From Enoplosus armatus (Eukaryota; Chordata; Actinopteri; Centrarchiformes; Enoplosidae), in assembly GCF_043641665.1 (NCBI RefSeq), contig NC_092190.1, forward strand, positions 8,824,048 to 8,888,047: a stretch of 64,000 bases of DNA, written 5' to 3'. Shown piece by piece: positions 12,101 to 24,081 of this stretch; the first letter of the stretch is position 1; each line of letters opens with the position of its first letter. A program made the position numbers and the translations under genes. The notes under the pieces are model-generated. The model was not told where the DNA came from. It saw only the letters and a list, made by a program, of their open reading frames with translations, and did not search any database.

Positions 12101-14830
12101 CACATGGCACAGATGTAGGAACAGGTAGACATACAGTAAGCATAGTTGCAGTATGCTGTGCCATTTACTAGCAATCCCAGCATGAGTCTCTTTGACACAG
12201 TGACACACAGAAACACCTATGACTCACTCGTTTGTTGTGTGTGTGTGTGTGTGTCTGTGCTTTCTGTGCTTATACTACTACTCTTTGTCTGTGTCTCTGG
12301 CCGCTCTGCATGTTGGTGTCACATTTGATGTTGGCAGAGCTAAAACTACAGATAGAGAGAGAATAGCAGTGAACGTGAGAGATTCGCAACTTTTGAATAA
12401 TTCTGACTTTCTCCTTTAATTGCTGTGTTTTACTCCACTGTTGAACCAGCACCACATTATCAGTCAGTTTATGCATCTCTCACAGCATAGCTTCAAAGGT
12501 TGTTCTGTACAGTCAGTGGCAGCTCAAGCATATAAATAATGTAGTTTTCCTAGAATGGAGGATGGTGTACATATACCGTATATACATATTCTCATCTGAT
12601 GACACCAGGGCTATTATCCGAATGCAGCGGAAGAGTATTTCTCCACCTGCCGAATTCTCATTTAATATTCAGCAGTTATTACTCATGCAATATTGATCAA
12701 AAACCACGACTGGTCTTGTAAAGTGCGAGTGAGAGAAAGGTTAATTCCTTGTGTTTACAGCTGTGTACATACAGCGGTACACTTTTCACCTAGTTCTGTG
12801 ACTTTGCTATAACTCAGCAGAGATAGCTGAAACACTTAATGAACCTCAAACTTTGATGAATTAACAGACTTGACCTTTATTTGTCCATTTAAATACTATA
12901 AAAAAAACACTTATTTTTGAATCTATTCAATATTGAATGAGTATGTCAGATTTTTTAAAAATCAGTTCTTATGAAAAATAAAGTTTTACATGTAGTACTA
13001 AATTAACCAATTCATGTATTACAGTAAAAACACTAGACAACATAGCGTATATTTTTAAACCGGATGAAATCAACAAGCATCATGACCCCAACGAGACACT
13101 GAGATGTTTCAGATGCACATTTTCACTGTCTGCATTTCTGGTTGTGTCAGGGCACAGAGCCACGTCTAGTAAATGCTATGAAGATGTACTTTACCTAAGA
13201 CCACAGCGCAGGCTGCCTTCAAATTGGATTAAATCCCTAAATCACATGATCAATCATCCACAGCTCGCTGTGCCAAGATGGCGGAGGTTTCCTTCTCTGT
13301 CTTAAGATGGCACAACTGCATTCTACAGCAACAGTAAAAGAGCTGGAAATCAAAGTGCTTGTGGTTTTAGGTTCTGCTTGTAATTTGCGAATCTGTGTGT
13401 CATGTTCAGTCTCGAGAGATAAAGAATTAGAATATGAGAGTAACATACACAAAGCCACAGTGCATAGACACACACCACATGCACACAGCAGAGGGAGTGT
13501 GCTAGCAACAAATAGCGTGAGGTGATAATTGAATTTGGGAAACATTAAGGGAAGATGGGAGGAGATACAGCTATCATGGGAGATACAGTCCCATAACAAT
13601 GGCAACAGATTCAAACAAATTCCTCTGCTCCTTTGTCAGGGTGAGTCTGCAGGCAGTGCAGGGCCATGCCCCTCATTTTCTGGTAAAAAAGCAGCAGGCA
13701 AACAGCATGTGTGCTACTGTGTGCATGCTTCATGCATCGCTGAAGCCTGGATATCACGCCATGCCTCTGTGTGTGCCTCCTCAAACACACCTGCTCCTGA
13801 CGCCTCAGAGAAAAAAGCTTGGCTGTAGTTAACCATACGAGCAATGCCAAAATGTTGCATTACAATATAAAGGTATGTCTGTTTGACTTCCTACATCTGT
13901 GCAAAAAACAATACTTATCCTCACCAACATTTTGTTTATGAATCACGCATGTGTTTGATTTTAGTTTCAATGAGAAATGGCAGCTCAGCAACATATTGCT
14001 TTTTCCCATGTTGTCCTGGGAACAATAAAACTACAACTGTATGTTGTATTCAGATACCTTTAAAAAAGGCCAGATAAGTCAATTACGCTGAGAGAATTTT
14101 GTCTTGTGTAGTTTAAATAAACTCACCAGACCCTACCTGGCCTGGTGGGGAAATTAACCTTAGAGGTGACTAATATATTATGTATTATTAAGTGTATGCT
14201 CCCTTTGAGAACGACAACATGATGAGAGAACCTTCAAGAGTGGAGTGATGCAGATTTAACTTCACTCTCCACTTACTCACTGCAATAGCTACATCTTTTA
14301 CAGGAATTAAAGGCAGTTGAAAAGGCTGCTTTACTGAGTCTGCAGACTGTTTAATATGTGTGTCAGTTTGACCTGTGAGCCATTCTGGTTTTAGAAGTTG
14401 CTTTTGTGAAGCAGTTTCATCTTATTTGTGGTGAGAATGCAGGGAATGGTAGGGGAGTGGAGAGGGTGGACAGGGTGGAGAGGAGGGGAGACGAGGTGTG
14501 TCGGTGTTTGTGGGGGTCTTGAGAGGCGCACAATGCCCCTCTGTGTGTGAGGATGGCGGGCTGGTGATGTCATGGCTGGCAGGACCCAAAGCCCACTGAG
14601 CTTGTGAAGGCATGACATGATTGGGACACAGAGGAGTGTCGCTGGCATTGTTCTATTGAATCAGGCTGTGACGGGGGGCAGCTCTCCGTCCTGCAGCTAC
14701 AGAAACACCACCTGCCAATCATTCTGTTGTGTTAAGTAGATCAACTTGTATGAGCAGCTTGGAATTAAATGATCTTTTTTTTGGACAGCTTGCAGTGTAG
14801 ATTATAGGACACAAATACAGTATAAGCACG

Positions 14831-14915
14831 CATGCAACAAAGGTCCCCGGACAGAATTGAACTGGGGATATTGCCGTTATACAGTATGGCGCGCGTCTTA
14901 ACCCCTAAACCACCA
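14831..14915 (-). mobile_element. tRNA-derived SINE fragment (5' part)
   Basis: On the minus strand this reads as a degenerate tRNA-like head. An A-box-like stretch (TGGTTTAGGGGTTAAGAC, about 14896-14914) is followed about 35 nt later by a B-box-like GTTCAATTC (14854-14862). Then comes ACCTTTGTTGCATG, which resembles the segment that follows the tRNA region in a widespread fish tRNA-SINE. Only the head is present, with no tail or poly-A end. The anticodon arm does not fold as a functional tRNA, so I do not call a tRNA gene. The family assignment is from memory. Confidence 0.6.
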
Positions 14916-14921
14916 ATCTCG

Positions 14922-14947
14922 GAACCCATCAGCTATTGTCTGATGAC
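14922..14947 (+). repeat. 26-bp hairpin motif, copy 1
   Basis: This 26-bp sequence (GAACCCATCAG, CTATTGT loop, CTGATGAC) is identical to 24082-24107 and in the same orientation. It contains a 6-bp inverted repeat, CATCAG and CTGATG, around a 7-base loop. It lies 6 bp beyond the head of the SINE fragment. The flanks of the two copies do not match. It is probably the end or a conserved core of an unrecognised repeat family. Confidence 0.7.
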
Positions 14948-16089
14948 GAAATAATCTTGATTTAAGTGGTGTTATTATTTCATTTAATATTGTTCACAAG
15001 ACTCTTTAAAACACACCAAACGACACGGAACAAACTCAAATTGGCTGTCCCCACTGGCAGATTATTTTCACTTGCTTTAAGTAGAACAATGCTTTAGCGC
15101 TTAATACTGGGTTAAGTGACATGTTATGATTAACAATTTTGACATGCAGGCAATCAGTCAGCATATCACTATCTTGAGGAGAGAGACAGACAGCAAGCTA
15201 CCTTATTGTAAAGCTTAAGTTTGACAGGTATAGTAACAGGTACAGTATGAGGGCTGTACTAGAATAAGGAATTTTACAAAGGTCGTCCACTTGTGTTTTT
15301 CAGTAAGTAGCAATGGAAAACTAAATATCATGCATACACAATGGTGATATTCTCTGTTTCTCTTTTTTTCTTTCTCTCTCTTCTGCTTGTGTGTGATTAT
15401 AGTCTCAATGAAATTCCCCCTATGTTTCTTGACTTTTCAATATTTTACTCTTGTCATGGTGTATTTGGTAGCAGCAAATCCCTCTTTATGCTTGTCTTGT
15501 TAAATTTCTGGGACAGTATTGCAGCAGTGGTCACAGGATGTGTTCATATTTAAAGAGGGATATGGCTATTAAGACTGAGGACTCCGAAAATCTGAACTGA
15601 CCGCTGAAGAATTTGGATTTTATGAGAGTGTTTCTGTTTGGTGATTTGTGTGTGCACATATCCGTAAACTGACCGTGGGGTTACAGCTGCAACTGAAAAC
15701 ACACAATTAGAACTGACCAGCTTATCAGCAAGTGTTTTTAAAGGCCTTTTAGCCGAACAAAGAGGAGCCAATCCTTCAGCGGTGGCATTTGCCAGAATGT
15801 TATTGGCAGAGCGGTGTTTATCGACTGAACGTTGTTTCCTAGTAGAAAGTGATCGAGGAGGAGAAAAAGGCCTCTTTTCACCATGGGTCTTGCGAGTATT
15901 GTGTAAACACACACTGAGAGAGGCTCCTTTCATTAGCTATGCTAATCTGGAGTGCACGTGACTTGCTCTGGAGTATGCGCCGTTAGTTTCAGTCTCCAAA
16001 GGCCAGGGTCCTTGTCTTCCCCTTTCTGGTTCATTGGGTTAGTTTGCTGTGTCTTGTGTTCTCCACCAGACTAGAGGTCTCTACCCAAC

Positions 16090-16612
16090 TTAAAGGAAAA
16101 GTTTGACATTTTGTGAGATAAGCTTATTTCCTTTTTGCCTAGATTTAGATGAGACGATTGGTACCACACATATCAATATTATAAACCTACTGACAGCAGC
16201 CAGCTTAGCTTGGCACAAAGACTGTAAACAGGGGAAAACAGCTAGATTGGCTCTATCCAAAGGCATCAAAATCCACCTTTCAGCACCTCTAAAGCTCAGT
16301 AATTAACATGTTATATCTTGTGACGTGCCCAACTATTTCTTGACCAGGACCAGTTGCCAGGCAACCAACAGAAACTCCAGGAAGTTACTGGTCCTGACCA
16401 AAAAAATAGTGTTAATTATTGAGCTTTAGAAGTGGAGGTAGATGGCTTTTGTTACCTTCGGACAGAGTCAGCTAGCTGTTTCCCTGTTTCCAGTCTGCTG
16501 TGCCTGCTGTGGCTTCAACATAGAGAAATGAGAGTGGCTTCAGTCCTCTCATCTGACTCTCGGCAAGAAACCGAATAAGCGTGTTTCCTAAAATGTTGAA
16601 CTTTTCCTTTAA
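16090..16612. mobile_element. Palindromic (fold-back) non-autonomous element, copy 1
   Basis: The element begins TTAAAGGAAAAGTT and ends AACTTTTCCTTTAA. The inverted similarity extends far inside. The left arm, with TTAGATGAGA near 16145, mirrors the right arm, with TCATCTGACTCTCGGCAAGA near 16547. The inner AAAGCTCAGTAATTAACA (16291-16308) mirrors GTTAATTATTGAGCTTT near 16411-16427. The centre has a near-palindrome around GACCAGGACCAGT and ACTGGTCCTGACC. The TTAA at both ends could be a piggyBac-type target duplication or part of the inverted repeat. No open frame for a transposase is present. I recognise the sequence as a very common percomorph repeat. Copy 2 lies at 60236-60631. Confidence 0.85.
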
Positions 16613-17325
16613 CATGTCTAGCATTTTAAACTTTTATTCATTTCACTTTCTAATGTCTTCATTTGTTTCCTGTTTTAAGGGTATTGCCATCGGCTAGCAC
16701 TGTAGGCTAATAAACTGTTTCTTTAATGAGTGTATTTTTTTCATTTAACATCAAATTTATACAGCAGCACCAGCTCTATTTCAGGAGCTGGCTATTAGAG
16801 GGTAATTACTACATGTTAGATTATGTCATTTACTCAGAGAAGATGAGGAGTAGAGAATAAGTCACCTCCATCAATTAATATGATATATGAGTAGATAAGG
16901 GATATGGGTGGGATATTTGCCGCATCTCTGTGAGTCACAAGGTGATAATTTGAAATTCTCTTCAATGTCTCCCCTATTTTTAATGAAGCTGGCGATTAAA
17001 AGTGGTGTTTCTTACACATGTAATTATTTCTTTATTGATTCGTCAGCATCTTAGGGAATGGTTTCCCATGACATATATCCCTGCTATGATAACCCATCTC
17101 AATTGCAATCATGAGAGGAAATCATTACAAGAAAGACCCCCCAGGGAAATGTGCAAAATGCTATGTTGATGTGAGTGTCCAAGTGTGTATCTGCGTGTAA
17201 ATGTTTGTACAATAGTGTGTGTGGTTACTTGGTGTAGTGTTTGGGCTGTTACAAAACATCCCTCCATGCTGACACTCTTGTCTAGTAGCAACAACGAGGT
17301 ACTTGATCTCATGCACAAGCAGTAA

Positions 17326-17398
17326 CTGATCACTCTCTCTCTCTTTCTCTCTCTCCTGCCATCCCTCCTTCTCCCTGCTCGTGTCTCTTCTCCCTCAG
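17326..17398 (+). promoter_or_regulatory. il1rapl1: Branch-point candidate, pyrimidine tract and 3' splice site before exon 2
   Basis: A CTGAT branch-point-like motif (17326-17330) is followed by about 65 nt of almost pure pyrimidine ending in CCCTCAG at 17398. This is a textbook strong acceptor. It fixes the start of the exon holding the initiator ATG at 17399. Confidence 0.85.
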
Positions 17399-17419
17399 GC
17401 TGTGAGGACGGGGGGGAAG
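17399..17419 (+). other. il1rapl1: il1rapl1 5' UTR portion of exon 2
   Basis: These 21 nt lie between the splice acceptor and the ATG and include a run of seven G. The three bases before the ATG are AAG, so position -3 is A, a favourable initiation context. No upstream ATG occurs in this segment. The rest of the 5' UTR must come from an exon outside the recognisable part of the window. Confidence 0.8.
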
Positions 17420-17501
17420 ATGAGACCTCCCAGCCCTCTGCTGATCCTGCTGTACGTCACACTGTCCAAGAGTGTAAAGGTGGTCTCTAAGAGAGGCTCA
17501 G
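17420..17501 (+). CDS. il1rapl1: il1rapl1, first coding exon (signal peptide)
   Basis: This exon encodes residues 1-27 plus the first base of codon 28. The protein is a single-pass synaptic receptor of the IL-1 receptor family. In mammals it acts at excitatory synapses through trans-synaptic binding to PTP-delta, and its loss causes X-linked intellectual disability. The start MRPPSPLLILLYVTLSKS is a signal peptide: a short N-region, a hydrophobic LLILLYV core, and probable cleavage after Ser18 as in human IL1RAPL1. The mature chain starts VKVVSKRGS, against LKVVTKRGS in human. The start is chosen for its position relative to the acceptor, its good context and its collinearity with the human protein, which also places Cys31 identically. 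The exon ends in TCAG with donor GTATTT, phase 1, which fits the phase-1 acceptor at 59839. At 82 coding bases it is too short to show as a long open frame. Confidence 0.93.
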
Positions 17502-17507
17502 GTATTT
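17502..17507 (+). promoter_or_regulatory. il1rapl1: 5' splice site after il1rapl1 exon 2
   Basis: The donor reads CAG then GTATTT. The exon side is consensus; the intron side lacks the usual purine at +3 and has T at +5, so it is a moderately weak donor. Phase is 1. Confidence 0.85.
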
Positions 17508-18467
17508 AATGCACTGTACATGCACCCATTGTATGTTCATATTTTTCAGTGACTGTTTTTATGTATGTGTGTGAGTGTGGTCCAGTGTTGTGTCTGCATT
17601 TTATGGTAGCCACCAACCATCAATGGCTGGCGCCGTCGTTGATGTAATTTGGAGGCTTCTGGTAAATGTCATTGTCATAACTCAATCATTTTTCTTCTAT
17701 TGTTTTATGTGCTTCTACACTAAATATAAATAATCTAGAACTTAAACCGCAGTTATTGTCACTGTTGGATTTTGTTGTTGGCAGCTTTTCCCCATGCTTT
17801 AGGTGCTACTGGAAAACTCTGGTGTCTCAGTGGTGTGTGTGTGTGTTTGTTACATGTTTATGCCACCACCATTATTGTTCAGAAAGATGATAGGCAGGTT
17901 ATTGCCATCATCAAGGGATGATGCACTTCACACTTTTTTTGTGAGACAGACTCACGCAGGAGCGCTGCTGAGCAATTTTGATATAAGTGTATCTTATTTG
18001 CCTGCGTCTTAGGTGAAGAGCATTAATGAAAAGGTATACACTGTACTTCTTAGAATTAGCTAGACCTACCTCAATCTAGAGAGAGTGACAGCAACCAAAT
18101 GATCCAATTGCTGAGTGACTGGGTCACCAAGGGTTACTGTGAAACTCATTTCGGCTCTAAATGCCAGCAAATTGAGCATCAATTGTGAAGAAATGCAAAG
18201 GTCAAAAGAGAAAATGGAGAGTAAAAAGATTGAAGATAGAAACTTTTCATGACAGGAATACATATAGGGATTCAGGCAGTCAGTTAAAACACTGAAGACA
18301 AGCTGCCATTACAGTGTGTGTTGTATTGCAATCTTTGCACTCGGTATTCACATATAATACTAATACTTGGTTTGATAAAAATGTCGCTTGGCAGGTAAAA
18401 TCATGTAAGATTATACTTATTTTTTTCTTTCCGTAAAATCCATTGCTTGCATGCAGGAACGTGTGTG

Positions 18468-18471
<4 letters not shown>

Positions 18472-18513
<42 letters not shown>
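18472..18513. repeat. (TG)n microsatellite
   Basis: A pure TG run of about 21 units, in an interval that is TG-rich as a whole. Confidence 0.95.
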
Positions 18514-18514
<1 letters not shown>

Positions 18515-20615
18515 CTGCTCATCACATGCTGGGCTTTATGTCTGTAGGTGTGTCTGGGATTGTGTGTTTGTACTGCAGACATGAGTGGGCATGTCTGAAG
18601 ATTTAAGGACTGACCTTTAGCTAAAGGTTTTATATTGAAGGAAGCACGCTCACTCGACAGACACAGACACAAAGAGCAGAAGGGCAATTTATCAATGAAT
18701 AATGTGCTTCAACCTGCAACGGAGATGATTAGTGACACAGAATAGACGCACTTACCCATACACCTACTTAACAGAAAAATACACACACTCAGGAAATTGA
18801 TCGTCCATGTGACATCCTCAGGAAGTTAAACAGGTCACACCAGGAACACAGGACACAACAAAATTCATCCATGTGTCTTCACAAAATATGTGATTTTCAA
18901 AGCTTGGCGATGCATTCGGAAGGCTGGTTGGTAAAGTGCTGCAGCTGTACTGTAGCTAAAGTATGCGTTATATTGTACATCATTTCAATCAGGAGAGACA
19001 AGTGAATGAAGTAAAGATAATGTTTGTTAAAACAGATGATATGAGATAATTAAGTCTTGAAAGAAAGTCTTTGGGGCTTAGACTCTACAGGGAGATTTAG
19101 TAATCAAGGGGCGACTGCGCTGAACAGCAGCAAGATATATCCCCCCATGGAGTCCAGACACTGGTGGTGGTGGCCGATGACTCTGATGAGACTGATAGGC
19201 GGATGGTGCTCATGAAGCTGATGAATCTGCAGAGGCTGCCCGGTGATGGGGAGGAGGAAGCCGAGCATAACATGAGCAGCTTGAACGTACTGAAGGCAGA
19301 GAGAGAGAATCATATTTAAAAAGACAGCAGCAAGATGATAGGCCAACCATTGAGGTACGTCGCTGAGCTATTGGGTAGATAAGATCAGCTGACAAACAGC
19401 TGATATGGCAATTGATGCCCCAGGGTTTGGCAGCAGGAAATTATGAGGGAGCATGCATGAGAAGAGTAAATGGCAGGATGGTATGAGAAATAAATACTGG
19501 TCAATGAGACAAATTAGCAAGTCAAAGATCACCAAAGTTGAACTTGACATGACATATTAGCATGGATTTACTTTACCCCCCCAATGGAATGATTTGATGG
19601 TGGCTATTCCATTGGAAATATATTGTATATTTAAAATGTTTGTGTGACCAGGCCTCCATTCTCTATGTGTATTGTGTTTGACTCAATATATGCCAAACCT
19701 CCCTGTTCACTGTCCTTTAATTATCAACCTCCAGCTGCTAATAAAAGACTGAGTACACCCGAGTACTTGTATGTTGTAGATACTGTATATGTTGTTAAAT
19801 TAAAGCTCCCAAGTTTCTGGACATGTACATTATTTAAAATTGCTGTTATTCTCCTTAAAAGACTGTACTAATAGATGATTTTATGCACATAGACGCCTGA
19901 TGTTGCACTACAATTAATTATTTAAGACAATAATCATACTTATAATTAGCTAAAATAAAAGGTTAGACACAAGCCTAAGCTCATGTCAGTGAAATCAGCC
20001 TATTAGTCTGTTCAGGCCCTTAAGACTGCTTAAAAAGATCAATGAAATGTAATTGATCCAGCTATTTTGTAGTCTGAAAATCTATTATAATAATGATTAT
20101 TACCCAACTAAGTTACAGTATATGATGGCTTTGGTCATTTAACTCATAACAAGGTTCCAATCTAATGGTTATAGAATACAGTAACACAATAAGAGACCAA
20201 TCTAATGGATTTAACTTGATTTCTGTTAAACTATTGAGCTGAGCTACACTTGTGTCACTATGGTTTAAACAGGAAAGGTATGTGTCTGCTAGTGTGCACA
20301 TGTGCAATTGTGACACATGAGGTTGTACGCTTTGGTCCATGGAGGATTTCCATATAGATCAGAGACAGGACAGCGCATCAGATCAATCAAATGGGTCCTC
20401 TGGGTCCTTCGGTCAAATATCGATATCAGTAAAGTCAATATAACCCCCCAACTGAGGGGTCAAAGGTGATGGACTGTCACAGTGCAGTTTGGCTATTTAA
20501 TTGCACTTTGAAAGGCTTCTCTGTCTGCCTGAAAGATTATAAATGGAAGCATGTGGAAAATCAGACAAGCTCACATTAAACTTGTAATCTGGAACATAGA
20601 CACTGTCACTTCCCT

Positions 20616-20618
<3 letters not shown>

Positions 20619-20662
<44 letters not shown>
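20619..20662. repeat. (CT)n microsatellite
   Basis: A CT run of about 22 units, followed by TCCTCTCTCTCT and a short CA run. It is a long pyrimidine tract on the transcribed sense strand, but no exon-like sequence follows it. Confidence 0.95.
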
Positions 20663-20665
<3 letters not shown>

Positions 20666-22933
20666 TCTCTCTCTCGCACACACACGGATAAAAACACATG
20701 TCTGTCCTTTACATACACATACATACACATTCCCTGAATTGTTTCTTGAAAAAAATTGCATGTTTGCATGAAATCATTTCGTCAACGTAGACATTGCAAG
20801 TGTTCACCATCTTGTTTTGTATTTTATTGAATTGTGTCACACTAACACATGTCAAATTCATTTTTCTGCCTTACTCTATCCTTCTCTCCAGTACTAGGCT
20901 CTGACAAATTGAACAGGATCAAGGTTCGGTGTCTGTGTTAAAGATGAAATGTTGTGGTAAAGGAGATTAATTGGCTGATAAAGCCCCTGGTGGGTGATTG
21001 TTTTCTGGTTCAAAGGTTTGGGATATTTGTCTTCATGTGCTGGGGATGAACGTGATGAAGCAGCTGGACTCTCATGACTGCTATTAAATTAACTTCAAAT
21101 GACCACCTCTGGCTTCTTACATGCACCCAGGTCAAAGTCATTTATAGGTAGCTATTATTGTTGTTATTATTATTCTGTCCAAATCAGAATTTTTCATACA
21201 ACTCGGAGAGATGTATGGATTACTGCGTTCGGTATCAGATGGGAGTACTCTGTTGGATTGCAGGAAGAGTGGGGAATTTAACTCCACAACCTTGAATAGT
21301 TAAGAGTGAGGGATCAGCTATGAGGGCTTGATTAGCCCTCAAGAGACACTGGATAAAGTAGCTATTCAATTGATTTTCCCTCCCAATGTCCGCACGGCAT
21401 TCCCAGAGTTTGTAGCACTCCGAAATCCTATAATTATTCAGTGTTGAGTCTGCTTGGGCCTGTATTACCTGGACTAATGAGTTTCCCAAAGGTGTGGAGG
21501 CTGCATGTGTTTTATTCCCTCAGTCTTTGTGCCACACTGCTCCTGGTTTTAATGACCAGTCAGGTTCTACAGAATTGGATATCAATAGGGGTACATTGCT
21601 GTTGTTGGTTTGTGATTTTTGTTGTGTGTGCGCACACGTCTGTGGATGCAAGTATGAGCTGTTCATACACAGGTCGTGTTTAACCCACATCTTGGATGAT
21701 GTGTATGCTCTGCTGCTGCAAATGAGGGTTTTTTTTTCTCCAGGCACTCTGCTCAGTATGTCCTCTCACCTCCAGGTGTTTGTGCAGTGGGCTGACCAAA
21801 GCCATGCTGACACTGCGTGAGATTCACTCCCAGGGACTCTGAGCAGGTCTCTGACAGAGACAAGCTGTCAGGGTCCATCCATCAGACTCCAATTGTCTCC
21901 ATCTTGGTTGGACCCGGCTCAGTCAGACCTGAGCAGGCCGGTTCCAGTCTCTCCGCTGGAGATCAGCCCATAAAGACTCAGACTTTAATCAGACAAGACA
22001 GGGACTCTTTAACTGGGGTCTCAGTCTGCTCACAAACCCAATTACCAGTTTGCAGCAGGCTGTAAGCCAAACAGAAAAATGCTAGATATGGGTAAGAACT
22101 TTTAGATGTCAGTTGTCTGAATACCACAACACAATGCATTGTCCAACATTGTTAAGAGCTAGAGAATGGAGGATGAAGAATAATGCTTAGAGTAAAAGGT
22201 GCTGAAGGGATAAAGTGATTAGATCAACAGAAAATGAATCTATGACAATTTAGATCAGTCAGTTCGTCAGTCAGTTTTATCAAGTAAAATTGTCAAACAT
22301 ATTTGACTGTAACTTCTTTCCTTGATCAGATTTCTGAGTCAATTGAATTATTTCTTTTTTTGTGGCTGCTCTGAGACAAAATAAAAGATTGGAAGACATC
22401 ATTTTGGACTGTGGTAACTTCACATAGGCATAGTTAATTGACTGAACAATGGATTGATTGATAATCATGTGCAGGTATACAGGATGAAAAAATAAATTCA
22501 CAAAGGTGGTTGATTAGGGAATATTAATTCTACCCAACACGCCGGGAAAGGACAGGAGCGTATCCCTACGAGTTGATGAGCGTCAACCCACGATGGGTGG
22601 GCTTTCATAGAAAACAATGGATGTGGGGGTTTTGACACATCATAGGCTGCCGGTGTGCTTTGCCATTTAGATGTCCTCACCGGTGAAGTAATCACACACT
22701 ATCTATCCTGTAAAAAAAACAGCTTCCAGCTCTATGTCCAGTGTATGAATCTGGAGCAGGTCTGGAGTCAAAACGAAAAGCTAAATTAGACATATCCCTC
22801 TGTGCATCCACTGGAACACCTGTTTGCACTGCTCTGTCCACTGGACTGAATCAGAGATCAGTCAATAAGATTATTACTGTGGGAGGTTAGGGATGAAGCG
22901 GCAATAGTAGTTGATCAACCGAATAAACCACTG

Positions 22934-24069
22934 TTGGTCTTTAGATTTGGGTCTTGGGCAGACAACATCCCTTCAGTCTTCTTAAACACACCTGCTTTCA
23001 TCCTAAGTAATATCCCTAACACATCTGCACACGTTTTTGGGGTCCTGTCTGTCTTAGGACAGAGGCCAGACAGGACAGAGGCCATCCCCAGCATATGTTG
23101 TGCAGTTATAAGTCAAAATGACGTTATCCAGAGAGGGTATTTCCACATTTAGAAGAATGGGGACTCAGGACTTGGTCCAGGTTCTGAAAAGTGGCCACTT
23201 GGATTTAAAAAACCTGAAATTAAGTGAATTCAATTGGACTGAGCTGTGTGGGATGAAAAAGGACATTCTGGGAGACCAGCGAAAAGAGACATTGTCCCTT
23301 GGTTAAATCTAGTGGCAAAAAACATGATCGATTCAGATGGTCGTCAACCGGAGGCATCAAAATACGACACCTCATTCATTCCCCTGACATACACACAGAA
23401 CCGGGAAGTCCCATTGGACTGTGATGTGTCATAACAATGGGGCTTTGCAATGTGGAACTGATACTATTTCGGTAATAGCCTCTAATTCTGCCTTGATGGC
23501 TTTGTGCAGGGAGGCGATATGGCTTTTTGACCATAACCACAAGAAAGATTGTTATTGTCGATTGATATATGAGCATCATGTGCCTTGGCATGTCTGCTCT
23601 GGGTTGATGGTAAAAAAGTAAAAGGCAGTGGACTAATTGAGCTAATTGATTTAACCATGGATGTGTTAAGAGAACTAGATGCCCTGTTACAAGATGGCAC
23701 CCCATTTATTCCAGTGAAAGTCGCTCACTGGGTGCATATGCTGAAAACTTCTTTAGGCTTCCACGTTTTGAGTCTTTCTCTCTAGCAGAGCCTGCTAACT
23801 TACTGCTGGCTCCCTGCACATATGAATGGCATGAAACAGCTGTTTCTTTTGTATTAGTCTCTTTGGGCCTCAGTTCATCACATGACCAGCAATTATGGCT
23901 GTGGCCAGTATGCCAAAATCACCACACAACCCAGCGCTGTTCCTGGAGACTTGGTCTTAATTTATCACTCTCGATTCCTATTGTGACCTCTGCTGTTTAT
24001 CTGTCAATGTGCGCAATTTCATTATCAACATACTGCCATGTGAACAAAAAGGTGCTTGCCACTTGTTGA
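22934..24069 (+). pseudogene. Possible decayed coding remnant of unknown origin
   Basis: Moderately long open segments follow one another in different + frames. One frame holds 22934-23152 and 23246-23434. A second holds 23118-23306 and 23421-23621. A third is free of stops from 23650 to 24066, about 139 codons, and is rich in Cys, Trp, His and Leu with Asn-X-Ser sites. This staggered pattern could be an old transposon- or retroelement-derived gene broken by frameshifts, but chance is a serious alternative. No motif that I can name is present. The region ends 13 bp before the second copy of the 26-bp hairpin motif (24082). Confidence 0.2.
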
Positions 24070-24081
24070 GTAATTGTGTCA

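Larger units (their letters stand above)
1..17398 (+). other. il1rapl1: Non-coding sequence upstream of il1rapl1 exon 2 (probable intron 1)
   Basis: No exon of any recognised protein is visible here on either strand. The block ends in a strong splice acceptor, so at least its 3' part is intron. In mammalian IL1RAPL1 the first coding exon is preceded by a non-coding exon a very long way upstream, so I infer that the whole block is intron 1. I cannot exclude a 5' UTR exon or promoter here, because such exons leave no coding signal. Contents: dinucleotide microsatellites near 2.6, 5.8, 6.4, 7.1 and 12.0 kb, a cytosine-rich tract at 7.9 kb, a SINE fragment at 14.8 kb and a palindromic element at 16.1-16.6 kb. 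Between these I see AT-rich sequence without further structure I can name. Confidence 0.7.

Noticed and set aside
11901..12216. Cysteine/valine-rich minus-strand frames near 12.0 kb
   Set aside because: Direct translation of the CA microsatellite in different frames.
14831..14915. Functional tRNA gene
   Set aside because: A- and B-box-like elements exist but the arms do not pair properly and a SINE-type continuation follows, so it is a SINE head.
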